A stretch of 36,687 nt of DNA. Origin: an uncultured Prevotella sp. Its GTDB lineage: Bacteria; Bacteroidota; Bacteroidia; Bacteroidales; Bacteroidaceae. The notes under the pieces are model-generated. The model saw only the letters and a list, made by a program, of their open reading frames with translations. It had not been told where the DNA came from and ran no database searches. This document shows positions 1 through 7,932 of the stretch, piece after piece. The stretch's first letter is position 1. The number at the start of each line of letters is the position of its first letter. Made by a program: the position numbers and the translations under genes. Location: positions 1 to 36,687 of the forward strand of contig CAJOLE010000010.1 in the NCBI GenBank assembly GCA_905235325.1. The letters run 5' to 3'.

Positions 1-99
1 ATCGAGTCGAGCCGCATCAGCTACGACTCTAAGGGCAGCCGCGTCCAGCCCTTCTCTGACAACGACATGAACCGCGTCTCGATCTGCATCGCCGAGTAA
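1..99 (+). CDS. 3' end of a protein gene, possibly an OmpA-like protein
   Basis: The window opens inside a reading frame of 32 codons that ends with TAA at 97-99; its start lies outside the window. The visible tail ends in the residues DNDMNRVSICIAE. A QPF..ND.NRV ending is reminiscent of C-termini of Bacteroidales OmpA-type cell-wall-binding proteins, but this is a recollection of a pattern and too short to be firm. It could be any protein. A strong stem-loop at 134-179 follows the stop and may end its transcript. Confidence 0.5.
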   Translation: MESSRISYDSKGSRVQPFSDNDMNRVSICIAE

Positions 100-133
100 C
101 CCGCCCGGCCGCAGAGCAAGACCTCAACACACC

Positions 134-179
134 CCCGCGCTGATTGCGACGTGTACCGCCACGGAGCAGTCAGCGCGGG
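134..179 (+). terminator. Strong stem-loop after the first gene, possible terminator
   Basis: Bases 134-147 pair with 166-179 (14 pairs, one of them a wobble), and an inner stem CGTG/CACG (150-153 with 160-163) continues the helix. It lies 35 bases after the stop codon of the partial gene. There is no T-tract after it, so an intrinsic terminator is uncertain; a 3'-end stabilising hairpin is equally possible. Confidence 0.4.
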
Positions 180-246
180 TTGTCGTATGTGGGGCAGGTA
201 ATAGAGTGGGGTCATAGGTTGAAAATTCGGTGGCCATGTGCTATAA

Positions 247-442
247 TTGTCAATCGTATGTTTTATCCTACACTTCCTACACTTCCTACACCTAAACGGC
301 TATTTCGGGGTATTCCACAGCGTGGAATAATTATAAAGCGCCACTTTTCGACTGAAAAGCGGTGCTTCTTGCCGAGGAAGCTACACCTTAAGCTACACCT
401 GCGGTTCTGAGGTTAGGTGTAGGAAGTGTAGGGAGTGTAGGA
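247..442. repeat. Dispersed palindromic element, long-loop copy
   Basis: The left arm (261-293) holds three CCTACACTT-type units ending CCTACACCT, and the right arm (415-442) is its reverse complement with one mismatch. Bases 247-293 match 36531-36577 at the other end of the window at 44 of 47 positions. The 121-base loop contains two further hairpins: 312-318 with 322-328, and 338-349 with 354-365 (12 pairs including two wobbles). No gene is credible here. The arms could form a cruciform or an RNA hairpin. Nothing shows that it moves by itself. Confidence 0.75.
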
Positions 443-456
443 TGTTTTTTTCTTGC

Positions 457-546
457 CCTTCACAACGCGCGCGCGTGCGGGGAAAATAGTTGCGATGACA
501 TCGCAACATACTGAACTTGCGCCTTCACAACGCGCGCGCGTGCGGG
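457..546. repeat. Two 25-bp direct repeats with CG runs flanking a palindrome
   Basis: Identical 25-base copies at 457-481 and 522-546 each contain a (CG)5 run followed by TGCGGG and an A-rich AAAATA tail. Between them, 490-506 is a perfect palindrome, TTGCGATG-A-CATCGCAA. The array lies 25 to 110 bases upstream of the -33 box of the C10 protease promoter. A two-operator arrangement or Z-DNA-prone tracts are possible readings; no regulator is identified. Confidence 0.7.
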
Positions 547-570
547 TAAAATAAAAAAGGTTGTGAAATC

Positions 571-602
571 TTTGGACTTTCCGACGTTTTTCGTTACCTT
601 TG
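571..602 (+). promoter_or_regulatory. Bacteroidota promoter of the C10 protease
   Basis: A -33 TTTG at 571-574 and a -7 TACCTTTG at 595-602 are separated by 20 bases, matching the Bacteroidota sigma-ABfr consensus TTTG-N19to21-TAnnTTTG. The start codon follows 34 bases later. Confidence 0.75.
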
Positions 603-636
603 CAGCCATCTCATTTACTGATAAAATTGAAGGGCG

Positions 637-3249
637 ATGAAACGAACGATTTGTATTTTTGCGTGGTTAGTGATTACCGTTGGTGCGCTGGAGGCTCAGA
701 CGCTGTCGCGCGACGCTGCCCGACTACGGGCGGCAGCCTTCGTGGCCGGACGACACGCTACGGCGCGTGGGACGGAACCTACACCTGATGCTACACCTGA
801 ACCGACACTTGCTGATGCGGCGTCGCCCTGCAACGGGGTGTTTGCCTTCAACGTCGGGCTCGACGAGGGGTTTGTGCTCGTCGGCGGGGATGAGGGCTGT
901 CCGGGCGTGCTGGGGTATGCTGAGAGTGGGGCGTTCGAGGCGGAAGCGCTGCCTGATAATGCGCGGGCTTGGATTGAGGGGCTGGCTGCGGCTGCTGCTG
1001 GGGGTGATGGGCTTGATGGGCTTGTTGGGCAGGATGGGCAGGATGGGCTTGATGGGAGGTTTGGGGCGGTTCGTCCGCTGCTGAGGACGCAGTGGGCGCA
1101 GAGGTGGCCCTATAACCGCTACTGCCCGAGCAACGCGGCGACGGGGTGCGTGGCTACGGCGATGGCTCAGGTGATGAAGTACTATGAATGGCCGCAGGGC
1201 GAGACAGCGGCTATCCCAGCCTACGGCAGCTACACCGAACTGCCGCCGACGACTTTCGACTGGGACGGCATGGCCGACGGCTACGGCGGCGACGAGACGA
1301 CGCAGCAACGGATGGCCGTGGCCCTGCTGATGGAATACTGCGGTCGGGGGGTCCAGATGAAGTATGGCTCGACGTCGTTTGCTTACGCCCAGCTGATAGC
1401 CGATGCGCTGCACCGCTTCTTCGGCTACGACGGCGGCGCGCGGCTGGTGTATCGGTCGGACAATACGCTCGAAGCCTGGCTGACCCTCGTCTGCGAGGAG
1501 CTTGAGGCGGGTCGGCCCGTGATCTACGCCGGCCGGCGGTCGAGCGTCGGCCACCAGTTTGTCTGCGACGGCTACGACGGTGAGGGCTTCTTCCACATCA
1601 ACTGGGGCTGGGGCGGACTGAGCGACGGCTGGTTCCGCCTGACGGTGCTCAACCCGACGAAGCCCGGCACGGGGGGCGGTTCGGGCTACGACGGCTACAC
1701 GATGGACCAGACGGCCGTGGTGGGCGTGCAGCCCGAGCGTGGAGGCACGGCTCCCGACCCGACACCCCTGCTGACCAATGAGGAGGTGCGCGTGCTGCGT
1801 GCTACGTCGGTGGAGCGCGACGGCGTCGACGGGACGTTCCGGCTGCGCATCTGCCGCCCGATGACCAACCACAGTCTCGACACGCTGAAGGCGGGCTTCG
1901 GGCTGGCCCTGATGCGCGACGGCGAGCTCGTGGCGGGGTCGGAGCTGATGCAGACGGCGCAGACCTTCGTGCCGGGCAGCTATATCAACCGCGGCGTGGG
2001 CTGGGACTACAGCTTCGGCAGCGGGCTGACGGGCAGCTACCGCATCGTGCCCGTCTGCAGCGTCAGTCAGGGCCGTACCACGCAGATAGTGCCAGCCATC
2101 GGTGCCGACAGCCACTACATCGACGTGGAGCTGACGGCGACGACGCTCAGCCTGACCGAGCATCCGCGCCGCGACCTGACGGTGGACGACGTGCGGTTTA
2201 CGCTGAAGGACGGCGTGATCGACGCCACGGCCACCGTCAGCAACCATGGCGAGGAGTACGACGGACTGCTCTACCTGCTGGTCTACGGCGTGCGCGTGGC
2301 GTATATGGGCGTGAAGATTCCCGCTGGTGCCACCGAGGAGGTGACGTTCCGCTACAAGCGGACGTGGACGGAGCAGAAATACCAGATAGGCTACACCGGC
2401 GACGACGAGGTGTGGCTGGCCGAGGGGACGGCCAACTATACGACGGCTGACATCGCCGGGACGTTTGCCGTCTGGTATGGCGACGGTCGTCAGGAGCGTG
2501 TGGCCATTGCCGACGGACGTGCGGTGGTGCCTCCTGGTGCAGCGGCCGTGGAGTTCGGCGGCGGCTTGCCTGAGACGATAGTGACTAACGGCAATCCCAA
2601 CTGCCTCTACTACGCCGACAGCCGCAACGAGGCCATCGAAGCGCTGCCGAACGTGGTGAGAGAGAATTACGTGACGGAGCTGACACTGCACGACGGCCAG
2701 GACTTCTACTGTCCGATGGCGTTCACGGCGGGGCACGTCAGCTATACGCGGACGTTCACGGGCGGCTACGACGGCGAGGGCGGCGGTTGGGACACGCTGA
2801 TCCTGCCCTTCGGGGCTGAGACCGTGACGACGGGCGACGGGCGGCCGATAGACTGGTTCCGCTCACCCGCTGACGCGGGCAAGGACTTCTGGCTGATGAC
2901 CCTCGCTGAGAGCGACGGCACGGCGCTGACGTTTGACCACGCCGGGCGGATGGAGGCTAACCGGCCTTACCTGATAGCCGTGCCGGGGTCTGGCTACGGC
3001 GACCGCTCGCTGCAGGGTTGCAGCGTGACCTTCGCCGCTGACCACGCCGTGGTGCAGGAGACGGGGCTTTGCGCCGACGCTGCGGGGGAGGTGAGCTTTG
3101 AGGGGAGGTTTTGTTGGGGGAATGGGCTGAATGGGCTTGTTGGGCAGAGGGTGACTGCGCAGACGTTCAGGCTGGACGCTGCGGGGGGACGGTTCGTCGG
3201 GGCGTTGGGGCCTGTCGGACCGTTCAGGGTAGGACTGCTGAGACGGTGA
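637..3249 (+). CDS. Secreted C10-family (streptopain-like) cysteine protease
   Basis: The 870-residue protein starts with a signal peptide (about 1-20, ending LEAQ). A prodomain follows, then the papain-fold C10 catalytic domain from about 145 to 365. The nucleophile is Cys171 in the ATGCVATAMAQVMKYY block. The catalytic histidine is His306 in GHQFVCDGY, and the NWGWGG motif (322-327) completes the site, as in SpeB and PrtT. The rest (about 370-870) looks like Ig-like repeats and a C-terminal module ending PFRVGLLRR, typical of long Bacteroidales C10 proteins. A collagen-like stretch of G-x-x triplets at 124-141, from a 9-bp DNA repeat, sits at the predicted pro/mature junction. The ATG at 637 follows a clear promoter. 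The product probably degrades host or dietary protein outside the cell. It converges with the DUF1573 gene with one base between stops. Confidence 0.93.
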   Translation: MKRTICIFAWLVITVGALEAQTLSRDAARLRAAAFVAGRHATARGTEPTPDATPEPTLADAASPCNGVFAFNVGLDEGFVLVGGDEGCPGVLGYAESGAFEAEALPDNARAWIEGLAAAAAGGDGLDGLVGQDGQDGLDGRFGAVRPLLRTQWAQRWPYNRYCPSNAATGCVATAMAQVMKYYEWPQGETAAIPAYGSYTELPPTTFDWDGMADGYGGDETTQQRMAVALLMEYCGRGVQMKYGSTSFAYAQLIADALHRFFGYDGGARLVYRSDNTLEAWLTLVCEELEAGRPVIYAGRRSSVGHQFVCDGYDGEGFFHINWGWGGLSDGWFRLTVLNPTKPGTGGGSGYDGYTMDQTAVVGVQPERGGTAPDPTPLLTNEEVRVLRATSVERDGVDGTFRLRICRPMTNHSLDTLKAGFGLALMRDGELVAGSELMQTAQTFVPGSYINRGVGWDYSFGSGLTGSYRIVPVCSVSQGRTTQIVPAIGADSHYIDVELTATTLSLTEHPRRDLTVDDVRFTLKDGVIDATATVSNHGEEYDGLLYLLVYGVRVAYMGVKIPAGATEEVTFRYKRTWTEQKYQIGYTGDDEVWLAEGTANYTTADIAGTFAVWYGDGRQERVAIADGRAVVPPGAAAVEFGGGLPETIVTNGNPNCLYYADSRNEAIEALPNVVRENYVTELTLHDGQDFYCPMAFTAGHVSYTRTFTGGYDGEGGGWDTLILPFGAETVTTGDGRPIDWFRSPADAGKDFWLMTLAESDGTALTFDHAGRMEANRPYLIAVPGSGYGDRSLQGCSVTFAADHAVVQETGLCADAAGEVSFEGRFCWGNGLNGLVGQRVTAQTFRLDAAGGRFVGALGPVGPFRVGLLRR
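1006..1059 (+). repeat. In-frame 9-bp tandem repeat inside the C10 protease gene
   Basis: Six consecutive nonamers of the form GATGGGCTT, GTTGGGCAG or GATGGGCAG start on a codon boundary. They encode residues 124-141, alternating DGL, VGQ and DGQ. A shorter array (AATGGGCTG, AATGGGCTT, GTTGGGCAG) lies at 3121-3147 in the same gene and phase (residues 829-837). Gain or loss of a unit would keep the frame. Confidence 0.85.
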
Positions 3250-3250
3250 G

Positions 3251-3697
3251 CTAATCCTTGTCGGGATTCTCGACCATGTCGCCGCTGATGCTTAGTCGCA
3301 CGAAACGGGTCTTGGCGTTGCTGTAGACGCGGATGGACTTCTGGAAGTGCCCGGGCCGGCGGCCGCGGCTGCTGTAGGTGGCGGTGATGACGGCGGGGTC
3401 GCCGGGCTCGATGCCTCCGTGGGGCCACTTCACGTTGGTGCAGCCACATCCTGGAACTACCGACTCTAAGTAGAGGGTGGTGGCTCCGATGTTGTGGAAT
3501 ACGAAGTCGCAGGAGGTCAGCGTGTCGAGGAGTACGTCGCCGAAGTCGTAGCTCAGTGTGTCGAACTTGATTTCTGCCTCGTCCTCGGTAACGGCAACCT
3601 TTTCCATGACTGCCTTTTTACTCTCTTTGTTGCAGGAACCGAGTCCTGCTGCCACAAACAGCATGAGTGGCAATGCTAAATATGCTATCTTTTTCAT
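3251..3697 (-). CDS. DUF1573 lipoprotein
   Basis: The protein has 148 residues with a lipoprotein signal peptide; the lipobox Cys is at 22 (GLGSC). The segment from about 48 to 140 matches the DUF1573 Ig-like fold by eye: F-D-FGDV near the start, then a CGCT motif and SNAKTRFVRLSISG. This family is abundant and exported in Bacteroidota, with no settled function. The ATG at 3697 overlaps the TGA of the upstream gene in an ATGA junction. It is therefore the last gene of a three-gene minus-strand operon and probably translationally coupled. Its stop is one base from that of the convergent C10 protease gene, and no terminator is visible between them. Confidence 0.88.
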   Translation of the reverse strand: MKKIAYLALPLMLFVAAGLGSCNKESKKAVMEKVAVTEDEAEIKFDTLSYDFGDVLLDTLTSCDFVFHNIGATTLYLESVVPGCGCTNVKWPHGGIEPGDPAVITATYSSRGRRPGHFQKSIRVYSNAKTRFVRLSISGDMVENPDKD

Positions 3698-4368
3698 TTC
3701 TCTTGGGCTAAGTGGATGCCGTCGGGGCTGATGGTGATGAGGCGGCGGCGGTAGAGGTCGCCGACGGCCTGCTTGTAGGCTTTCTTGGAAACGCCGAAAC
3801 GGGCGGCGATGGCGTCGGCCGGGGAGTGGTCGCCGAGCGGACAGTAGCCGTCGTTCTCGTGGAGATGGCGCAGCAGCTGCTCGGCGAAGTCGAGGGCGCG
3901 CTGGCGGCCGGTGGTCTTCTGGTAACGCTCGACCTTGGCGGTGGCCATGAGGCGGTGGGTCTTCTCGTCCTCCATGACGTAGACGTAGTAGGTGTTGCCG
4001 CGCTCCATGCGCTGCTTCTGCTCGCGGAAGGGGCAGAAGAGGTCCTTCTGGAGCCCCCAGCGCAGGAATGCTCCGTACTCGTTGGTCCAGGCACACTCCA
4101 TGTAGGCGAACTCGCCGACGGTGGCCAAGGGGCGCTCGGTGGTGGCAACGATGCGCTCGTCGTGGTCGAGGTAGAGGAATACCTCGATGTCGTCGCCGAT
4201 GTGCATCTGCGGGGTGACGTAGCGCTGGGGGAGGAGAATCTCGTCGTAGGGGGCGGGGGCAGCGGCATCGCCGCTGCACAGCGAACGCTCGGGAATGGGG
4301 GCGAGGTAGAGGCCGAAGTCTACGCGCTTCGCGATGCGGAGGGTGTTGTATTTGCCGAGGGTAATCAT
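3694..4368 (-). CDS. CvfB/YitL-like S1 RNA-binding protein
   Basis: The 224-residue cytoplasmic protein begins [12 protein letters not shown], with S1-type OB-fold segments in the first ~145 residues. Its tail (about 180-224, [20 protein letters not shown] through the final DGIHLAQ) is the winged-helix end typical of the CvfB family, which binds RNA. Firmicute CvfB is longer (about 280 residues, from memory), so this is a compact form. It starts in an ATGA overlap with the ABC ATPase gene and ends in an ATGA overlap with the DUF1573 gene, so expression of all three is likely coupled. Its functional link to those neighbours is not obvious. Confidence 0.82.
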   Translation of the reverse strand: MITLGKYNTLRIAKRVDFGLYLAPIPERSLCSGDAAAPAPYDEILLPQRYVTPQMHIGDDIEVFLYLDHDERIVATTERPLATVGEFAYMECAWTNEYGAFLRWGLQKDLFCPFREQKQRMERGNTYYVYVMEDEKTHRLMATAKVERYQKTTGRQRALDFAEQLLRHLHENDGYCPLGDHSPADAIAARFGVSKKAYKQAVGDLYRRRLITISPDGIHLAQEK

Positions 4369-5084
4369 GGGGCGGTGGTGGGCTGGATGGGGGCGATGGG
4401 CTCTGTGGGCTGGATGGGCTCTGTGGGTGTGGGGTGCTCGATGAGGCCGTCGCGGAGGTGGATGGTGCGGTCGGTGAGGGTGGCGAGCTGCTCGTCGTGG
4501 GTGACGATGACGAAGGTCTGGCCGAAACGGTCGCGGAGGTCGAAGAAGAGTCGGTGGAGCTCCTGCTTGTTCTGGGTGTCGAGCGAGCCGGATGGTTCGT
4601 CGGCAAGGATGACGGCGGGGTTGTTGACGAGTGCGCGCGCCACGGCGATGCGCTGCTTCTCGCCGCCAGAGAGCTCGTTGGGCTTGTGGGCTGCGCGGTC
4701 GGTGAGCTGCATGAACTGCAGCAGCTCCATGGCGCGCTCGCGCGCCTGCTTCTGGGGCGTTCCGGCGATGTAGGCGGGAATCATGATGTTCTCCAAGGCG
4801 GTGAACTCGGGCAGGAGCTGGTGGAACTGGAAGACGAAGCCGAGGTGGCGGTTGCGGAAGTCGGCGAGGGCAGACTGTGAGAGGGTGGTGGTGTCGATAG
4901 CATCGACACATACGGAACCGGCATCTGGGCGGTCGAGGGTGCCGATGATCTGGAGCAGGGTAGTCTTGCCGGCGCCGGATGGTCCGACGATGCTGACAAT
5001 CTCGCCTCGGTCGATGTGGAGGTCGATGCCCTTGAGCACCTGCAGTGAGCCGAAGCTCTTGGTAATGTTGCGGGTTGTAATCAT
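4365..5084 (-). CDS. lolD: LolD-like ABC transporter ATPase
   Basis: The 239-residue ATPase of the LolD/MacB type carries Walker A GPSGAGKT (34-41), Q-loop Gln86, signature LSGGE (138-142), Walker B ILADEP (159-164) and switch His196. LolD powers release of lipoproteins from the inner membrane with LolC/E permeases. No permease gene is in this operon, so the partner must be encoded elsewhere and the exact identity is inferred. The start at 5084 is preferred because the promoter -7 box (5103-5110) lies inside the longer upstream extension. The last ~22 residues form a PTEP/IQP repeat encoded by 9-bp DNA units and look like a dispensable tail. The stop overlaps the next start by four bases. Confidence 0.87.
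   Translation of the reverse strand: MITTRNITKSFGSLQVLKGIDLHIDRGEIVSIVGPSGAGKTTLLQIIGTLDRPDAGSVCVDAIDTTTLSQSALADFRNRHLGFVFQFHQLLPEFTALENIMIPAYIAGTPQKQARERAMELLQFMQLTDRAAHKPNELSGGEKQRIAVARALVNNPAVILADEPSGSLDTQNKQELHRLFFDLRDRFGQTFVIVTHDEQLATLTDRTIHLRDGLIEHPTPTEPIQPTEPIAPIQPTTAP
4383..4427 (-). repeat. In-frame 9-bp tandem repeat in the tail of the ABC ATPase gene
   Basis: Five nonamers read on the plus strand as CTGGATGGG, GGCGATGGG, CTCTGTGGG, CTGGATGGG and CTCTGTGGG. On the coding (minus) strand they give the proline-rich TEP/IQP/IAP triplets at the C-terminus. The 9-bp period and GGG core match the arrays in the C10 protease gene. Confidence 0.8.
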
Positions 5085-5102
5085 TGCTTGTGATTTTGGC
5101 TG

Positions 5103-5110
5103 CAAAGATA
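5103..5110 (-). promoter_or_regulatory. -7 box of the lolD-cvfB-DUF1573 operon
   Basis: The minus strand reads TATCTTTG followed by CAGCC, 18 bases before the ATG at 5084. The -33 side is AT-rich without a clear TTTG. It is divergent from the antiporter promoter. Confidence 0.6.
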
Positions 5111-5154
5111 ATAAAAAAATAGGAAATGAGAAATGGGAAATGAGTTTTTTTGCG

Positions 5155-5162
5155 TAACTTTG
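5155..5162 (+). promoter_or_regulatory. -7 box of the antiporter gene
   Basis: TAACTTTG is followed by CACCCGAA and then the ATG at 5171, leaving only 8 bases between box and start codon. The transcript would be leaderless or nearly so if this is the main promoter. No good -33 TTTG is seen at the right spacing. Confidence 0.55.
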
Positions 5163-5170
5163 CACCCGAA

Positions 5171-7315
5171 ATGATTATACTGACTTCGTACTTCCCCATT
5201 ACCGACCCCACGCTGATATTCTTCGTGGTGCTGCTCATCATCCTGTTTGCCCCTATCATCATGGGTAAGCTGAGGATTCCCCACATCATCGGCATGGTGC
5301 TGGCGGGCGTCATCATGGGGCAGTACGGGCTGAACATCCTGGAGCGCGACAACTCGTTCGAGCTGTTCGGGCGCGTCGGTCTCTACTACATCATGTTCCT
5401 GGCCGGACTGGAGATGGACATGGAGGGAATGAAGAAGAACAAGCAGCGGTTCCTCGTCTTCGGACTGCTGACGTGCCTGGTGCCCTTGGGACTGACGTAC
5501 CTGATGGGCATCACGCTGCTGCACTACACGTCGGCGGCATCGTTCCTCTTGGGCTGTATCATGGCCTCGAACACGCTCATCGCCTATCCTATCATCAGCC
5601 GCTACGGCCTGCAGCAGCACTATTCGGTGACGCTCTCCGTGGGGTCGTCGATGATCAGCCTGTTTCTGGCGTTAGTGATGATTGCCGGACTGGCGGGGAG
5701 CTATGGCGGCGCTGCACAGCCGACAGCGGGGGGAGCTTGGCTGTTCTGGCTGCTGTTCGTGGTGAAACTGGGGGCCTATATTGGGCTTATGCTGTGGCTC
5801 ATCCCCCATCTGACGCGCTACTTCCTGCGGCGCTACAGTGATGCCGTGATGCAGTTCATCTTTGTGCTGGCCGTCATGTTCCTCAATGCCGCACTGACCG
5901 ACCTCATCGGGCTGGAAGGCATCTTCGGCGCCTTCTTCTCAGGACTCATCCTGAACAGGTATATCCCGCACGTGTCGCCGCTGATGAACCGTCTGGAGTT
6001 CACGGGCAACGCCCTGTTCATTCCTTACTTCCTCATCGGCGTGGGTATGCTCATCAACGTGCGGACGCTGCTGCACGGCCCCTACGTGCTGTGGGTGATG
6101 CTGTTGATAGCCTTCTTCGGCACCTTCGGCAAGGCGGTTGCCGCCTACCTGTCGAGCCTGCTGTTCCGGCTGCCGAAGCGCGACGGCAACATGATGTTCG
6201 GCCTGACGTCGGCCCACGCTGCCGGTGCCATCGCCATGGCTATGGTGGGTATGCGCTTGGAGGTGGGGCCGGGCGAATACCTGATGAACGACAATATGCT
6301 GAACGGCGTGGTGCTGATGATTCTGGTCACCTGCGTCATCTCGACGCTGATGACCGAGCACGCCTCTCAGCAGATTGTGCTCTCGCGGACGGTTGACTCC
6401 CAGAATGCCCAAAGCACCCATGCTGCCCGTCACGAGAACATCCTTATCTGCGTGAAATATCCTGAGATAGCCCCGCAGCTGCTCAACCTCGCCCTGTTCG
6501 TGCGCAACCAGCGCCCCCCGCAGGGACTGGTAGCCCTGAACGTGGTCTACGACGACGAGCACGCCATCGCGAACCGTGAGGAGGGCCTGCGGCTGTTCGA
6601 GCAGCTGCAGCGCCAGGCCAGCGCCTCGGAGGTGCTGCTGCAGACGCAGGTGCGGCTGGCCACGAACATTGCCAACGGCATCAAGCACGCCTTCCGCGAG
6701 ACGGGCTGCTCGGAGGTGATCATGGGTATGCACGTACACACATCAAGGAACGCGAAGTTCTGGGGCGACTTCATACAGAGTCTCTACAACGGCCTGAACC
6801 GCCAGATTATGCTCGCCCGCTTCGTCCAGCCGCTGAACACGCTGCGCCGCATCCGCGTGGTGGTGCCCAGCCGGGCCGAGTTTGAACCGGGCTTCCACCG
6901 CTGGCTGGAGCGCCTGAGCCAGCTGGCCGAGCTCTTGGACTGCCGCATTCAGTTTCACGGGCGCAACGAGTCGCTGACGCTGATAGGCAAGTATATCAAC
7001 GAGAACCACCCCTCCGTGCGGGCCGAGCTGACGCCGATGGGCCACTGGAACGAGCTGCCGCAGCTGGCTGCCCACATTGCCGACGACCATCTGTTGGTCG
7101 TCGTCACCGCCCGTCGCGGCACCATCTCCTACAAGAACGCCCTCGACCGTCTGCCCGACGAGCTGCAGCAGTATTTCTCGGGCAAGAACCTGATGATCAT
7201 CTTCCCCGACCAGTATGGCGACCAGAAGGATGACAGCATGAGCTTCACCGAGGCTCAGCACCACGAAGAAAAGTCCATCTACGACGCCGTTCTGCGGTGG
7301 CTGCACCGCTCGTAG
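5171..7315 (+). CDS. CPA2-family cation/proton antiporter with cytoplasmic USP-like domain
   Basis: The 714-residue membrane protein has an N-terminal half (about 1-400) of some twelve hydrophobic segments, with CPA2 landmarks such as [18 protein letters not shown] and [15 protein letters not shown]. After about residue 415 it becomes a soluble region beginning [12 protein letters not shown], resembling tandem universal-stress-protein folds that regulate some Na+/H+ or K+/H+ antiporters. It would exchange Na+ or K+ for protons at the inner membrane; ion specificity cannot be read. The ATG at 5171 is chosen because the upstream extension runs through the promoter. The DUF559 cassette begins five bases after its stop. 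Confidence 0.88.
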   Translation: MIILTSYFPITDPTLIFFVVLLIILFAPIIMGKLRIPHIIGMVLAGVIMGQYGLNILERDNSFELFGRVGLYYIMFLAGLEMDMEGMKKNKQRFLVFGLLTCLVPLGLTYLMGITLLHYTSAASFLLGCIMASNTLIAYPIISRYGLQQHYSVTLSVGSSMISLFLALVMIAGLAGSYGGAAQPTAGGAWLFWLLFVVKLGAYIGLMLWLIPHLTRYFLRRYSDAVMQFIFVLAVMFLNAALTDLIGLEGIFGAFFSGLILNRYIPHVSPLMNRLEFTGNALFIPYFLIGVGMLINVRTLLHGPYVLWVMLLIAFFGTFGKAVAAYLSSLLFRLPKRDGNMMFGLTSAHAAGAIAMAMVGMRLEVGPGEYLMNDNMLNGVVLMILVTCVISTLMTEHASQQIVLSRTVDSQNAQSTHAARHENILICVKYPEIAPQLLNLALFVRNQRPPQGLVALNVVYDDEHAIANREEGLRLFEQLQRQASASEVLLQTQVRLATNIANGIKHAFRETGCSEVIMGMHVHTSRNAKFWGDFIQSLYNGLNRQIMLARFVQPLNTLRRIRVVVPSRAEFEPGFHRWLERLSQLAELLDCRIQFHGRNESLTLIGKYINENHPSVRAELTPMGHWNELPQLAAHIADDHLLVVVTARRGTISYKNALDRLPDELQQYFSGKNLMIIFPDQYGDQKDDSMSFTEAQHHEEKSIYDAVLRWLHRS

Positions 7316-7320
7316 GTTTT

Positions 7321-7387
7321 GAGCCCCCTAAGTTCTTGCTTTGCAAGCGCCCCTAAGGGGGCGAGCGAGGGGGTTGGGGGTCAGAAC
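7321..7387. repeat. Left inverted repeat of the DUF559 cassette, with an insertion
   Basis: The element reads GAGCCCCCTAAGTT (7321-7334), then 34 extra bases, then GGGGGTTGGGGGTCAGAAC (7369-7387). Leaving out the insert, the two parts match the reverse complement of 7884-7917 with one mismatch and a one-base difference at the join. The insert itself holds two hairpins: CTTGC/GCAAG (7335-7347) and CGCCCC/GGGGCG (7348-7363). Confidence 0.8.
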
Positions 7388-7474
7388 AAGGGCTTTCTTT
7401 GCTCCTCGGAGTGCCCAAATGGCTGAAAATAAAAAAAATAATCCCCCATTAATATATATCCCAAAAAAAAGTTG

Positions 7475-7482
7475 TAATTTTG
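7475..7482 (+). promoter_or_regulatory. -7 box of the DUF559 gene
   Basis: TAATTTTG followed by CAGCCGAA ends directly at the ATG at 7491. It lies inside the cassette, so the cassette carries its own promoter. It may also be the main promoter for asd, which has no TAnnTTTG box of its own in the 15 bases after the right repeat. Confidence 0.6.
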
Positions 7483-7490
7483 CAGCCGAA

Positions 7491-7910
7491 ATGAATTATT
7501 CCAATCATCCTGTGACTAAAGAGTACCGGCAGTTGCTGCGACGAACAGAGACTCCTACGGAACGAATGATGTGGAAGCGATTGAGAGGCAGACAGCTTGA
7601 TGGTTATCGCTTTCGTCAGCAACATGGCTTTGGCCCTTATATATTGGACTTCTATTGCCCGTCTCTTAGATTGTGCATAGAGTTGGATGGTGGAATTCAT
7701 GAGGATGTACAGGTTAGACTGAAAGATGAGGAACGTACGTTGTTCCTGAAGGAAAACAGAATATGTGTGCTGAGGTTTAGAAATGAGGAGGTAGAGCGGG
7801 ACATCGACGATGTTTTGAGAAGAATCAGAGAATATATAAATAATAGTATAAACAAATTAAAAAGGTCCGAGAAGTTTGAGGCGGTTCAGACCCCCAACCC
7901 CCTAACTTAG
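7491..7910 (+). CDS. DUF559 endonuclease-like protein
   Basis: The 139-residue protein matches the DUF559 family, a PD-(D/E)xK nuclease fold related to Vsr mismatch endonucleases. The N-terminal block has [15 protein letters not shown], then [28 protein letters not shown] and [15 protein letters not shown]. Candidate active-site residues are the Asp of ILDFYC and the Glu/Asp of ELDGG. The ATG at 7491 is preferred to the longer frame because the promoter box lies just before it. The gene is visibly more AT-rich than its neighbours and is bounded by inverted repeats. Its last residues, PNPLT, and its TAG stop are encoded by the right repeat. This suggests a transferred cassette. Target and function are unknown. 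Confidence 0.88.
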   Translation: MNYSNHPVTKEYRQLLRRTETPTERMMWKRLRGRQLDGYRFRQQHGFGPYILDFYCPSLRLCIELDGGIHEDVQVRLKDEERTLFLKENRICVLRFRNEEVERDIDDVLRRIREYINNSINKLKRSEKFEAVQTPNPLT

Positions 7911-7917
7911 GGGGCTC
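7884..7917. repeat. Right inverted repeat of the DUF559 cassette
   Basis: This 34-base repeat is the reverse complement of the two outer parts of the left repeat (7321-7334 and 7369-7387). It contains the last codons and stop (7908-7910) of the DUF559 gene. The asd start codon follows 15 bases later. Confidence 0.85.
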
Positions 7918-7932
7918 GGAGACGCAGAAAGT

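Noticed and set aside
144..410. An 88-residue plus-strand frame in the left spacer
   Set aside because: It runs through the palindromic repeat, has no promoter and no recognisable composition.
247..442. CRISPR array from the repeated CCTACACTT units
   Set aside because: The units are adjacent, palindromically arranged and lack spacers of constant length; no cas genes are present.
724..2736. A 670-residue minus-strand reading frame inside the C10 protease gene
   Set aside because: It is antisense to a protease with intact catalytic motifs, is rich in Arg/His/Val as GC-rich shadows are, and has no recognisable domain or promoter.
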